A program made the translations under genes and the position numbers. A stretch of 64,000 nucleotides of DNA, from assembly GCF_000422405.1 (NCBI RefSeq), contig NZ_AULS01000005.1, positions 124,001 through 188,000 on the forward strand. Direction: 5' to 3'. The DNA comes from Microbacterium luticocti DSM 19459. GTDB taxonomy: Bacteria > Actinomycetota > Actinomycetes > Actinomycetales > Microbacteriaceae. The notes beneath the pieces were generated by a model. It had not been told where the DNA came from. It was given only the letters and a program-made list of their open reading frames with translations, and did no database searches. Positions 1 to 10,486 of the stretch are shown here, one piece after another. Positions within the stretch are counted from its first letter, which is position 1. Each line of letters begins with the position of its first letter.

Positions 1-843
1 CACCTGGGCGCGGAACGCGTCGTAGACGCCGCGCTCCCCGGCGACGGTGACCTCACGTCCGGTGGTCATGATCAGGTAGTGCCGCCAGAACCCGGCGATC
101 TGGTCGCCGGTGGCGCGTTCGATGGGCAGCCAGAACTCGTCCTCGATGCGGGTCTGCTGCTCGTGGCTCAGCCCCATCAGGATGTAGTTGTGGATGAGCT
201 CGTGGTCGCGCAGTGGCTCGCCGGTCGAGTTGAGGCTCTCGAAGATCTGCTGTGCGTTCGCGCCGGCGCCGAGCGTGATCGACACGTGCTCGAGCTTGCG
301 GATGCCGCGCCAGATGCGCGGTGCCTCGTCGGGGGAGACCTGGCTGCGGAAGAACGCGTAGTTGTCGTCGAACCGCGACTCGGGCCGCGGCGTGTCGTGG
401 CGGTCGAGCACGACGTCCTCGAACAGGTCGGCCCACTCCCGGTGCGGCCGCAGCTTGGTGCGGTCGGGTGCGTCCTGACGCACCAGCACGCGGGCGAGCT
501 CGGCGGCCAGGTCGGGGTCGGTGCCGCGGATGCTGTGGTGCAGCGCGGCGATCAGCAGCATGAGCGTGGTGATCCGCTGCTGCCCGTCGATGAGCACCAG
601 GTCCTGCGAGTCGGGGTCGGACGCCGCGGCCGACAGGATCGATCCGATGAAGTGCATGGTCGTCGGCTCGGCATCGGCGACCGCCCGCACGTCGGCCAAC
701 AGCTGCTCGCACCCGCCGATGTCCCAGCGGTACTGCCGCTGGTAGACCGGCACGACGATGGTCGTGGCCGGCTGCGAGAGCCACTCGATGGTGTTCACCG
801 CGGTGGCGTCGACGTTGGTGGCACTGCCCGGGACCTGACTCAC
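1..843 (-). CDS. DUF262 (GmrSD N-terminal type) protein, 3' end outside window
   Basis: 281 codons are visible before the window edge cuts the gene. The N-terminal region carries the DUF262 signatures VPVYQRQYRW, LIDGQQRITTL and IFESLNSTG. These belong to the ParB/Srx-like nucleotide-dependent nuclease domain found in GmrS/GmrD-type modification-dependent restriction systems and in many uncharacterised relatives. An HNH (DUF1524) domain often follows, but that part would lie outside the window. I place the GTG start at 843 because an AGGGGAAGGG ribosome site sits 5 nt upstream; an in-frame GTG at 849 has no room for one. The gene is divergent from the oxygenase-like gene at 987. The family assignment is firm; a role in phage defence is only an inference from the family. 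Confidence 0.8.
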   Translation of the reverse strand, partial: MSQVPGSATNVDATAVNTIEWLSQPATTIVVPVYQRQYRWDIGGCEQLLADVRAVADAEPTTMHFIGSILSAAASDPDSQDLVLIDGQQRITTLMLLIAALHHSIRGTDPDLAAELARVLVRQDAPDRTKLRPHREWADLFEDVVLDRHDTPRPESRFDDNYAFFRSQVSPDEAPRIWRGIRKLEHVSITLGAGANAQQIFESLNSTGEPLRDHELIHNYILMGLSHEQQTRIEDEFWLPIERATGDQIAGFWRHYLIMTTGREVTVAGERGVYDAFRAQV

Positions 844-922
844 GTTCACCCTTCCCCTCGCGCCGCGAACGGGCGCCCGATCTACTCTAGGCGCGCTCTG
901 CGGTCCGCCCGGAGCACCGATG

Positions 923-934
923 TAGGCTTGCCTA
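923..934. promoter_or_regulatory. TAGGC-TT-GCCTA inverted repeat, -10 box or weak iron box
   Basis: A perfect 5+5 inverted repeat sits between the divergent DUF262 and oxygenase-like genes. It contains TAGGCT, the commonest -10 form in this window. Its left half also resembles a DtxR/IdeR iron box, but only about 10 of 19 positions match that consensus. Use as a -10 element for the plus-strand gene is the simpler reading. Confidence 0.3.
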
Positions 935-986
935 AGTCGGGCCTGTTGAAACGTGCTGGCCCCCTACGAAAGGTGATGATCCGCAC

Positions 987-1760
987 ATGGGATACATCAA
1001 GTGCGAAGCTCTCGAAGAGACGGGTTACGTCGTCCTCGACAGCTACAACCAGGAGCTGGACCCCAAGGAGTGGCTGGACGTCGAATACGTCGACTGGAAG
1101 TCCTCCGGAGACACCCGGTTCGCGCCGCTGGCCAGCGCGAAGGGCGAGATCGAGTGCAACGGCTTCTGGAACCACAAGCCGCCGCGCACCGACAAGGACG
1201 GCGTCTGGATCCCGTCGCAGGTCGAGAAGGCGCCGATCCTCACCCGCCGTGCCCAGGAGCCGGGCGCGAACGTCGGCCGCTGCCGCATCATCGAGCTGCA
1301 GCCGACGCCCTACGGCGACTGCCTCTACAACCTGCACCAGGACGACAACAACCGCCTCAACCCGGACGGCACCGGCTGGGTGGTGCGCGGGTTCTTCAAC
1401 CTCACCGACGACAAGGACAGCTTCTTCGTGCTGCGCGAGAACCGCACCGACCCGCAGGGTGAGGTGCGCATCGCGCTGCCGGCCGGAGCGCAGCTGATCA
1501 TCGACACCCAGCGGCTGTGGCACGCCACCACGCACCTGGGCAGCGAGCCGCGGTACAACCTGATCACGTCGTGGACCAGCGGCCCCGAGCTCGACGCGTA
1601 CATCGAGAAGTACCACGGGCGCAACCACGTCGAGAGCGTGCCGGTCGACCAGGACATCCTCGACGCCGGCTACGCCGAGCAGGCCCGCAAGGACGCCGCC
1701 CGCGCCGCATACTACGCGGCGAAGGGTCAGGCCGAGGTGCGCGCCATGAGCGAGGCGTGA
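987..1760 (+). CDS. probable 2-oxoglutarate/Fe(II)-type oxygenase-like protein
   Basis: 257 residues with no signal peptide or membrane segment. I do not recognise a named family, but the residue pattern fits the 2OG-Fe(II) oxygenase double-stranded beta-helix. A His-x-Asp pair lies at 117/119 (LHQDD), a distal His at 179 (RLWHATTH), and an Arg ten residues later at 189 (EPRYNLI), where these enzymes bind the 2-oxoglutarate carboxylate. The surrounding segments (VVRGFFNLT, GAQLIIDTQ) look like beta strands. The C-terminal 50 residues are helical and charged. The start has an AAAGGTGAT ribosome site at about 10 nt. The gene stands alone, divergent from the DUF262 gene, and ends in a strong hairpin. 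The substrate is unknown; the enzyme class is inferred from the motif only. Confidence 0.55.
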   Translation: MGYIKCEALEETGYVVLDSYNQELDPKEWLDVEYVDWKSSGDTRFAPLASAKGEIECNGFWNHKPPRTDKDGVWIPSQVEKAPILTRRAQEPGANVGRCRIIELQPTPYGDCLYNLHQDDNNRLNPDGTGWVVRGFFNLTDDKDSFFVLRENRTDPQGEVRIALPAGAQLIIDTQRLWHATTHLGSEPRYNLITSWTSGPELDAYIEKYHGRNHVESVPVDQDILDAGYAEQARKDAARAAYYAAKGQAEVRAMSEA

Positions 1761-1780
1761 TCGCCCGCTGAGGCGCCCGT

Positions 1781-1814
1781 CACGGCCCCGGTTCCGTCAG
1801 GAGCCGGGGCCGTG
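1781..1814. terminator. hairpin after oxygenase-like gene
   Basis: A perfect 11-bp stem (CACGGCCCCGG / CCGGGGCCGTG) with a 12-nt loop begins 20 bp after the stop codon. There is no T-run, as is common in high-GC actinobacteria. Its right arm runs into the 18-bp tandem repeat array. Confidence 0.6.
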
Positions 1815-1891
1815 TGCATGACCAGGGTCGTGTGCATGGCCGGGGCCGTGCGCATGGCCGGGGCCGTGCGCATGTCCAGGGTCCTCTGCAT
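1802..1891. repeat. 18-bp tandem repeat, five units
   Basis: Five head-to-tail 18-bp units start at 1802, 1820, 1838, 1856 and 1874. Each ends in GCAT and has the core CC(G/A)GGG(G/T)C. Units 3 and 4 are identical; the outer ones are diverged. It lies in the 281-bp gap between the oxygenase-like gene and DUF3145. No supported protein spans it. Confidence 0.8.
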
Positions 1892-1916
1892 GGGATGCTG
1901 CCGCCCGCGCCGACAC

Positions 1917-1957
1917 GGAATGACAGGCTTGTCATTCCCTGGGGTTCGGGCGATAAT
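1917..1957 (+). promoter_or_regulatory. promoter with overlapping 9-bp palindrome
   Basis: The -35 TTGTCA (1929-1934) and -10 GATAAT (1952-1957) are separated by exactly 17 nt, the best sigma-A-type promoter in the window. The right arm of a perfect inverted repeat, GGAATGACA-GGCT-TGTCATTCC (1917-1938), contains most of the -35 hexamer, so a dimeric repressor bound there would block polymerase. It drives the DUF3145 gene at 2042. Confidence 0.65.
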
Positions 1958-2041
1958 GAGGCCAGACAACCGAACAGCCCGGAGCCGGTGGCATCCCGGT
2001 CAGGTCGTAGGGGAAGACGCACCTGACGAAACGGAGAGACC

Positions 2042-2545
2042 ATGGCGACGACACAGGCGCGTGGAGTGATCCTGATCCACTCCGCGCCACGCGCGTTGTG
2101 CCCCCACCTCGAGTGGGCGGTGGGACGCGCCCTCGGGCGTGCGACGAGCTTCGACTGGGCCGATCAGCCCGTGCTCGCCGGCAGTCGCCGTGCGGAGTAC
2201 TACTGGGAGGGGCCCGTCGGCACCGGTGCTGCGCTGGCGACGGCGATCCGGGGCTGGGAGCACCTGCGGTTCGAGGTGACCGAGGACCCGACCCCGCGCA
2301 GCGACGGCGGCCGGTGGATGCACACGCCCGGGCTCGGCATCCACTACGCACAGACCGACGCGGCGGGCAACGTGGTGATCGGTGAAGACCGCATCCGGTA
2401 CGCGATGGAGGTCGCCGCCGGGGATGTCGCCGAGTTGGAGCGTGAACTGCAGGTGGCGTTGGGGGCTGCCTGGGACGAAGAGCTCGAGCCGTTCCGGCAC
2501 GCCTCCGACGACGCCCCGGTGGTCTGGCTGCACAAGGTGGGCTGA
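2042..2545 (+). CDS. DUF3145 domain protein
   Basis: 167 residues, the normal length for DUF3145, an actinobacteria-specific family of unknown function. The characteristic N-terminus (RGVILIHSAPRALCPHLEWA) and C-terminal half (ELERELQVALGAAWDEELEPFRH) are present. There is no signal peptide or membrane segment, so it should be cytosolic. An ACGGAGAGA ribosome site precedes the ATG. It has its own near-consensus promoter with an overlapping palindrome, which hints at regulated expression. It converges on fabF across a strong bidirectional terminator. In related genomes it often sits next to the fab cluster, as here. Confidence 0.9.
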   Translation: MATTQARGVILIHSAPRALCPHLEWAVGRALGRATSFDWADQPVLAGSRRAEYYWEGPVGTGAALATAIRGWEHLRFEVTEDPTPRSDGGRWMHTPGLGIHYAQTDAAGNVVIGEDRIRYAMEVAAGDVAELERELQVALGAAWDEELEPFRHASDDAPVVWLHKVG

Positions 2546-2637
2546 ACAGGTTTCGGGCGGGTGCAGGCGCCATTACCGGCAGTCGGAGACGGCAGTCCCG
2601 GAGGCTGAGACCGCGAATGGCCCGCCCGACAGGCACG

Positions 2638-2667
2638 AACGGCGCCCCGCGTGCGCGGGGCGCCGTT
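2638..2667. terminator. bidirectional terminator between DUF3145 and fabF
   Basis: A perfect 13-bp stem (AACGGCGCCCCGC / GCGGGGCGCCGTT) closes a 4-nt loop. It lies between two convergent genes, DUF3145 (+) ending at 2545 and fabF (-) ending at 2684, and can serve both. Confidence 0.8.
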
Positions 2668-2683
2668 CTCGCGTGCGGGCGGC

Positions 2684-3922
2684 TCAGGGGGTGGCGAAGG
2701 CCACCACGGCGTTGTGCCCGCCGAAGCCGAACGAGTTGCTGATCGCCAGCTGCGGACCGGGACCCAGCGGGATGGGCGAGCCGGACAGCCGGAACGGCAC
2801 CTCGGGGTCCTGCGTGGTGAGGTTGATCGTCGGCGGCGCCTGACGGGCCGTGATCGCCTGGATGGTGAACACCGCCTCGACAGCGCCCGTCCCGCCCAGC
2901 AGGTGGCCGGTGGACGCCTTCGTCGCCGACACCGGGATCTCGTCGATCCGGTCGCCGAACACCTGCTTGAGCGCCTGGTATTCGTTGGGGTCGCCCACCG
3001 GGGTCGAGGTGGCGTGCGCGTTGATGTGCGTGACGTCGTCGGGTGAGGCATCCGCCGTCTGCAGCGCCATGCGCACCGCCCGGGCTGCGCCGTGTCCCTC
3101 GGGGTCGTTCGCGGTGATGTGGTACGAATCCGCGGTGACCCCGCCGCCGGCCACGACGGCGTAGATCTTGGCGCCGCGGGCCTTCGCGTGCTCTTCGGTC
3201 TCGAGGATGAGCACGCCGGCTCCCTCGCCCATCACGAACCCGTCCCGGTCCACGCTCGCCGGGCGCGACGCGTGCTCGGGGTCGTCGTTGCGACGCGACA
3301 GCGCCTGCATCGACGCGAACGCCGCCAGCGTGATCGGGTGGATGGCCGACTCGGTGCCGCCGGCGATGACGACGTCGGCGAGCCCGTCTCGCAGGTGCTC
3401 GAGGGCGTTCACGATCGACTCGGTGCTCGACGCGCAGGCGCTGGCCACGGTGCGGGCGTACGCGCGCGCACCGAAGTGCAGCGACAGGTTGCCCGCCGCC
3501 GCGTTCGGCATGAGCATCGGCACGGTCATCGGCATGACCCGCCGCGGTCCCTTCTCACGCAGCGTGTCCCAGGCATCCAGCAGCGTCCACACGCCGCCGA
3601 TGCCGGTGGCGAAATCGACGCCCAGTCGCTCGGGGTCGACCTCGGGGCTGCCGGCATCCGCCCACGCCTCCAACGCGGCCACCAGCGCGTACTGCGAGGC
3701 CGGGTCGAGACGCTTGGCCACCGGCCGCTCCAGCACGCTGTCGGGGCGCACGGCACCTTCGGCGGCGAAGGTGACGGGAAGCTGGTACTTCTCCACCCAG
3801 TCGTACGGGAGGGTGTGGGCGCCGGAGGCACCGCTCAGCAGGGCGGACCAGCTCTCGGGCGCGGTCCCCGCCAACGGGGTGGAGGCGCCGATGCCGGTGA
3901 CGACGATGCGGGACGTGCTCAT
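2684..3922 (-). CDS. fabF: beta-ketoacyl-ACP synthase II
   Basis: 412 residues. It elongates acyl-ACP by condensation with malonyl-ACP in type II fatty acid synthesis in the cytosol. The thiolase-fold signatures are intact: nucleophile Cys163 in ACASSTESI, the two catalytic histidines in NAHATSTPVGD and KASTGHLLGG, and the glycine-rich end NSFGFGGHNAVV. The start MSTSRIVVTG is chosen over an upstream in-frame ATG because it matches the family N-terminus and follows a GAGGA site. It is the last gene of fabD-fabH-acpP-fabF. A 12-bp hairpin separates it from acpP and may lower its expression relative to the carrier protein. Confidence 0.95.
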   Translation of the reverse strand: MSTSRIVVTGIGASTPLAGTAPESWSALLSGASGAHTLPYDWVEKYQLPVTFAAEGAVRPDSVLERPVAKRLDPASQYALVAALEAWADAGSPEVDPERLGVDFATGIGGVWTLLDAWDTLREKGPRRVMPMTVPMLMPNAAAGNLSLHFGARAYARTVASACASSTESIVNALEHLRDGLADVVIAGGTESAIHPITLAAFASMQALSRRNDDPEHASRPASVDRDGFVMGEGAGVLILETEEHAKARGAKIYAVVAGGGVTADSYHITANDPEGHGAARAVRMALQTADASPDDVTHINAHATSTPVGDPNEYQALKQVFGDRIDEIPVSATKASTGHLLGGTGAVEAVFTIQAITARQAPPTINLTTQDPEVPFRLSGSPIPLGPGPQLAISNSFGFGGHNAVVAFATP

Positions 3923-3949
3923 AGAGGGATTCCTCGGGGGTGTGGGGTG

Positions 3950-3975
3950 CCGGTGGGGGCGGTCGCCCCCACCGG
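3950..3975 (-). terminator. intercistronic hairpin between acpP and fabF
   Basis: CCGGTGGGGGCG and CGCCCCCACCGG form a 12-bp stem with a 2-nt spacer (a 4-nt loop if the inner pair opens). It lies just after the acpP stop codon and before fabF in the same operon. It is probably a partial terminator or 3' stabiliser that makes acpP mRNA more abundant. Confidence 0.5.
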
Positions 3976-3981
3976 AAGCGA

Positions 3982-4230
3982 TCACGCCTGGTGGGAGGTG
4001 ATGTAGGTGACGGCGTCACCGACGGTCTTGAGGTTCTTCACCTCGTCGTCGGGGATGGTGACGCCGAACTTCTCCTCGGCGTTGACGACGATCGTCATCA
4101 TCGAGATGGAGTCGATGTCCAGGTCATCGGTGAAGGACTTCTCCAGCGCGACCTCGTCGGCCGAGATGCCGGTCTCGTCGGTGATGAGCTCGGCCAGGCC
4201 GGCAAGGACCTCATCGTTGCTGAATGCCAT
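3982..4230 (-). CDS. acpP: acyl carrier protein
   Basis: 82 residues and very acidic, as expected for the carrier of growing acyl chains. The phosphopantetheine attachment serine is Ser41 in DLDIDSISM; actinobacterial ACPs often have DSIS where E. coli has DSLD. Helices II and III (SISMMTIVVNAEEKF, IPDDEVKNLKTVGDAVTYI) are intact. A strong AAGGAG site lies 8 nt upstream of the ATG. It sits between fabH and fabF; a small hairpin (4258-4272) lies in the 72-bp gap after fabH. Sequence and context leave no real alternative. Confidence 0.96.
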   Translation of the reverse strand: MAFSNDEVLAGLAELITDETGISADEVALEKSFTDDLDIDSISMMTIVVNAEEKFGVTIPDDEVKNLKTVGDAVTYITSHQA

Positions 4231-4257
4231 TGTTCACTCCTTGTTTTCGGATGGATG

Positions 4258-4272
4258 CGGCCCGGCGGGCCG
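4258..4272. other. small hairpin in fabH-acpP gap
   Basis: CGGCCC-GGC-GGGCCG, a 6-bp stem with a 3-nt loop, lies between the fabH stop and the acpP ribosome site. It could be an RNA processing or pausing site; nothing else is visible in this gap. Confidence 0.35.
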
Positions 4273-4302
4273 TGGACAAGTCTAGGGTCGCGGACGCCCC
4301 GG

Positions 4303-5304
4303 TCAGGGGAGCACGATCACCTGCGCGCCGTACACGAGTCCGGCGCCGAACCCGATCTGCAGGGCGAGCCCGCCCGACAGCTCCGGGTGCTCCTGCAGCA
4401 GGCGGTGGGTGGCCAGGGGGATGGATGCCGCGGACGTGTTGCCCGTGGTCTCGATGTCGTTCGCGATCACCACCGTGTCCGAAAGCCCCAGCTGCTTGGC
4501 GAACTCGTCGACGATGCGCATGTTCGCCTGGTGCGGCACGAACGCGGCCAGGTCGTCGGCGGTGACCCCGGCGGCCTCGAGCGCACGGCGGGCGACCTTG
4601 ACCATGTCCCACACCGCCCAGCGGAACACCCGCGGGCCCTCCTGGCGAAGCGTGGGCCACGGGATCTTGCCGTCGCGGAAGTCGACGAGGGTGCCGTTCA
4701 TGCTCACCAGGTCGGCCTTGGAGCCATCCGAGCCCCACACCGTGGGGCCGATGCCGGGGGTGTCGCTGGGGCCGACGACGACGGCTCCCGCGCCGTCGCC
4801 GAGCAGGAACGAGATGCTGCGGTCGGTGGGGTCGACGATGTCGCTGAGCTTCTCGACGCCGACCACCACGGCAAAGTGTGCGAGCCCGCCGCGGATCAGC
4901 GCGTCGGCCTGACCCACCCCGTAGGCGAACCCCGCGCAGGCGGCGTTCAGGTCGTAGGCCGCGGCCGGGGTCGCGCCGATCCGGTCGGCGACGATGGCCG
5001 ACACCGACGGGGTCTGCTTGGGATTGGAGATCGTCGCCACCAGCACCGCGTCGATCTGGTCGGCGGGAACGCCTGAGCGTTCCACCGCCTCGCGGGCGGC
5101 GTCGGTCGCCAGCTCGATCGCCGTGGTGCCCGGCTCGGCGCGCACCCGGGTGATGATTCCGGTGCGCTGGCGGATCCACTCGTCGCTGGAGTCGATCGGC
5201 CCCACCAGGTCGTCGTTGGGCACCGCGTTCTCGCCGCGGGCGGCGCCGTAGGCGTAGATGCGGGTGTGCGCAGCTCCGGTGGACTGGGTGAGGGTGGCGC
5301 TCAT
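4303..5304 (-). CDS. fabH: beta-ketoacyl-ACP synthase III
   Basis: 333 residues. It starts fatty acid synthesis by condensing an acyl-CoA primer with malonyl-ACP; in iso/anteiso-rich actinobacteria the primers are usually branched acyl-CoAs. The Cys-His-Asn triad is visible: Cys123 in DLNAACAGFAYG, His in FVPHQANMRIV, and Asn in TTGNTSAAS. The C-terminal GFGAGLVYGAQ is typical. The ATG at 5304 overlaps the fabD stop in an ATGA junction, so the two are translationally coupled. The N-terminus (MSATLTQSTGAAHTRIYAYG) is slightly longer than in E. coli FabH, which is normal for this group. Confidence 0.95.
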   Translation of the reverse strand: MSATLTQSTGAAHTRIYAYGAARGENAVPNDDLVGPIDSSDEWIRQRTGIITRVRAEPGTTAIELATDAAREAVERSGVPADQIDAVLVATISNPKQTPSVSAIVADRIGATPAAAYDLNAACAGFAYGVGQADALIRGGLAHFAVVVGVEKLSDIVDPTDRSISFLLGDGAGAVVVGPSDTPGIGPTVWGSDGSKADLVSMNGTLVDFRDGKIPWPTLRQEGPRVFRWAVWDMVKVARRALEAAGVTADDLAAFVPHQANMRIVDEFAKQLGLSDTVVIANDIETTGNTSAASIPLATHRLLQEHPELSGGLALQIGFGAGLVYGAQVIVLP

Positions 5305-6221
5305 GCGGCTTCTCCGCTCAGCAGGGCGGTCGCGGCCGCCAGGTCGTCGGGGGTCTTCACGGCCACCGCGGGCACACCGCGCAGGGCGCGCTTGGCGAGC
5401 CCGGTCAGTGTGCCGGCGGGGCTCAGCTCGATGATGCCGGTCACGCCGTGTTCGGCGAACGAGGCCATGCACAGGTCCCAGCGCACCGGCGAGGCGATCT
5501 GCGCGACCATCAGGTCGACCGCGGCGCGGCCCGAGTGCACGACCGAGCCGTCGCTGTTCGTCCACAGTGTCAGGGTGGGGTCGGATGCCTCGACCGCGGC
5601 GGCCGCGGCACGCAGCGTGTCGACGGCGGGTGCCATGTAGCCGGTGTGGAAGGCACCGGCCACCTGCAGCGGGATCACCCGGGTGCCGCGCGGGGGAGTC
5701 GCGGCCAGCTCGGCGAGGGCGCCGAGCGGTCCGGCGGCCACGATCTGTCCGGCCCCGTTGTGGTTCGCGGGCGTCAGTTCCAGTTCGCCCAGCCGGGCCA
5801 GCACGGCGGAGGGGTCGCCGCCGATCACGGCACTCATGCCGGTCTGCGCGGCCGCGGCGGCCTCGGCCATCGCCCGGCCGCGGATGCCCACCAGTCGCAG
5901 CGCGTCGGCCTCGGTGAGCACGCCCGCTGCGGCCAGGGCCGCCAGTTCGCCGACCGAGTGCCCGGCGGTGCCGGCCGGGCGTGCGCCGTCGGCGGTGAGC
6001 GCCGCGTACGAGAGCAGGCTCGCGGCGACGATGAGCGGCTGGGCGACCTGGGTGTCGCGGATGCGGTCGGCATCCCATTCGGTGCCCGCCGCGATGAGAT
6101 CGACCTGCGCCTGGTCCGAGTATGCGGCGAGGCGCTCGCGCGCGCCGTCCAGGTCGAGCCACGGATGCAGGAAGCCGGGGGTCTGTGCGCCCTGGCCGGG
6201 GAAGACGGCGATGATCACCAT
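5301..6221 (-). CDS. fabD: malonyl-CoA:ACP transacylase
   Basis: 306 residues. It loads malonate from CoA onto the carrier protein. The GQGAQ motif is at residues 9-13, the nucleophile is Ser89 in AGHSVGEL, and the partner His is in GAFHTGYM. The start MVIIAVFPGQG follows AGGATGGG and matches the family; an upstream in-frame ATG would add 15 non-conserved residues. It is the first gene of fabD-fabH-acpP-fabF and lies 82 bp downstream of the PucR-type regulator, the order known in Streptomyces (fasR-fabD-fabH-acpP-fabF). Confidence 0.95.
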   Translation of the reverse strand: MVIIAVFPGQGAQTPGFLHPWLDLDGARERLAAYSDQAQVDLIAAGTEWDADRIRDTQVAQPLIVAASLLSYAALTADGARPAGTAGHSVGELAALAAAGVLTEADALRLVGIRGRAMAEAAAAAQTGMSAVIGGDPSAVLARLGELELTPANHNGAGQIVAAGPLGALAELAATPPRGTRVIPLQVAGAFHTGYMAPAVDTLRAAAAAVEASDPTLTLWTNSDGSVVHSGRAAVDLMVAQIASPVRWDLCMASFAEHGVTGIIELSPAGTLTGLAKRALRGVPAVAVKTPDDLAAATALLSGEAA

Positions 6222-6261
6222 CCCATCCTGCCAAACACGAGGACGTCCAACTGGCCGAGTG

Positions 6262-6292
6262 CGCACAACAATGCCCGGTTCGTTTGTGTGCG
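6262..6292. promoter_or_regulatory. imperfect inverted repeat upstream of fabD
   Basis: CGCACA and TGTGCG, with partly symmetric inner flanks, are separated by 19 nt in the 82-bp gap between the PucR-type regulator and fabD. This is where a FasR-like regulator would be expected to act. No binding consensus is known to me, so the site is only a candidate. Confidence 0.3.
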
Positions 6293-6303
6293 TCGTACAG
6301 CGG

Positions 6304-7518
6304 TCAGTGTCGCCGGCGGGTGGCGGGGGCCCGACGCCGGGTGGCGTCGGTGCCGATCGCGCCGAGGATGAGGGCGGTCTGCAGGATCAGCGCTTCGCGC
6401 GGTCCGGTGGCATCCCACCCGATCACCTCGGCCACCCGCTTGAGCCGGTAGCGCACCGTGTTGGGGTGCACGAACAGCTCACGGGCGGTCGCCTCGAGCG
6501 AGCGGCCGTTGTCGAGGTAGCTCCACAACGTCGTCACCAGATCGGTGCTGTGCGCCTGCAGCGGCCGGTAGATCTTCTCCACCAGCGTCTGTTTGGCCAG
6601 CGGGTCACCGGCCAGCGCACGCTCGGGCAGCAGGTCGTCGGCCTCCACCGGGCGCGGGGCGTGCCGCCACGAGCGGGCGACCGCGAACCCGGCGAGGGCG
6701 GCTCGGGCGCTCTGACCCGCGTCGACCAGTGCGGGCACCGCGGGGCCGAGCACGAGATGGCCGGCACCGAACCCGGGTTCGAGGTGCCGGGCGATCTGCA
6801 GGAACGGCAGCGACGCGGCCGCGTCGTCCTGGCCGCGCAACTGGGCGCGGCCGATCACCAGCACCAGTCGCGAGCCCTGCACGCCGATGAGCACGTCCAC
6901 GCCGAGCTTGCGGGCGGTGCGGCGCAACTGGTCGACGTCGAACTGTGGCGGGGTGGTGCCCACCAGCACCGCCACCTCGCCGTGCCCGTGCCAGCCGAGC
7001 GCGGCGATGCGGCTGGGCAGCTCCTCATCGGCCCCACCGGTGAGGATGGAGTCGACGACCAGGGCCTCCAGTCGGGCGTCCCACAGGCCCCGGGCCTCGG
7101 CGGCGCGGGCGTACACGTCGGCGGCGGCGAACGCGACCTCGCGCGAGTACAGCAGGATCGCCTCGCGCAGATGCTCGCCACGTCCGGCGACCTTCTCTTC
7201 GGTGACCTCGACGGTCACGCGGATCAGCTGCAGCGTCTGGGTCAGGCTCACGCTGCGCAGCAGTTCGCGCGGCGCCGCCGCGAAGATGTCCGCGGCGATC
7301 CACGGCGTCGAGTTCGGGTCCTCGTACCACTGGATGAACGAGGTGATGCCCGCCTGGGCGACCAGTCCGACCGCGGACCGGCGGGCGGGCGGCATCTCGG
7401 CGTACCACGGCAGCGACTGCTCCAGCCGCTGGATCGTGGCCGTGGCGAGGTCGCCCGAGATGCGGCGCAGCCAGACGAGGGTCTGCTCCTTGTCGGTCGG
7501 GGCGTTCTCGCTGATCAT
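6304..7518 (-). CDS. PucR-type helix-turn-helix regulator, FasR-like
   Basis: 404 residues. The C-terminal 60 residues are a PucR-family helix-turn-helix (SLEATARELFVHPNTVRYRLKRV); the middle is a GGDEF-like sensory region typical of the family. In Streptomyces coelicolor the regulator in the same position upstream of fabDHPF is FasR, an activator of fatty acid synthesis, and I infer the same job here. The gene begins 7 bp after the aceE stop and is followed by fabD, so acetyl-CoA formation, regulator and fatty acid synthesis lie in one direction. The mycobacterial and corynebacterial FasR is an unrelated TetR protein. Confidence 0.85.
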   Translation of the reverse strand: MISENAPTDKEQTLVWLRRISGDLATATIQRLEQSLPWYAEMPPARRSAVGLVAQAGITSFIQWYEDPNSTPWIAADIFAAAPRELLRSVSLTQTLQLIRVTVEVTEEKVAGRGEHLREAILLYSREVAFAAADVYARAAEARGLWDARLEALVVDSILTGGADEELPSRIAALGWHGHGEVAVLVGTTPPQFDVDQLRRTARKLGVDVLIGVQGSRLVLVIGRAQLRGQDDAAASLPFLQIARHLEPGFGAGHLVLGPAVPALVDAGQSARAALAGFAVARSWRHAPRPVEADDLLPERALAGDPLAKQTLVEKIYRPLQAHSTDLVTTLWSYLDNGRSLEATARELFVHPNTVRYRLKRVAEVIGWDATGPREALILQTALILGAIGTDATRRRAPATRRRH

Positions 7519-7525
7519 CCGTCGG

Positions 7526-10252
<2,727 letters not shown>

Positions 10253-10398
10253 GGATCACCTTTCTTCGTCCGACGGATCGCGCCGGCGTTGCGGGTCGTG
10301 GGGGTGGCACGGCACGCGCCGGGCCTAAGCCTATCCATTCACAGTCGCCGTCCCGGTGCAATCGACCGCCCGGATGCTGCGGCTCCGGGCCCGGATCG

Positions 10399-10404
10399 TA
10401 GACT
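10399..10404 (+). promoter_or_regulatory. -10 box of tRNA-Val
   Basis: TAGACT ends 8 nt before the mature 5' end of the tRNA, so the primary transcript should have almost no leader. No convincing -35 is visible. Confidence 0.55.
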
Positions 10405-10412
10405 GGCCGCAG

Positions 10413-10485
10413 GGGCCTTTAGCTCAGCTGGTAGAGCGCCACGTTTACACCGTGGATGTCGTCGGTTCGAACCCGGCAGGGCCCA
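10413..10485 (+). tRNA. tRNA-Val(UAC)
   Basis: A 73-nt cloverleaf can be folded by hand. The acceptor GGGCCTT pairs with AGGGCCC (one G-T wobble). The D-stem starts GCTC. The anticodon stem CCACG/CGTGG holds the loop TTTACAC, giving anticodon TAC. The T-arm is GTCGG-TTCGAAC-CCGGC, and the discriminator is A at 10485. CCA is not encoded. A protein gene starts 2 nt later. Confidence 0.95.
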
Positions 10486-10486
10486 C

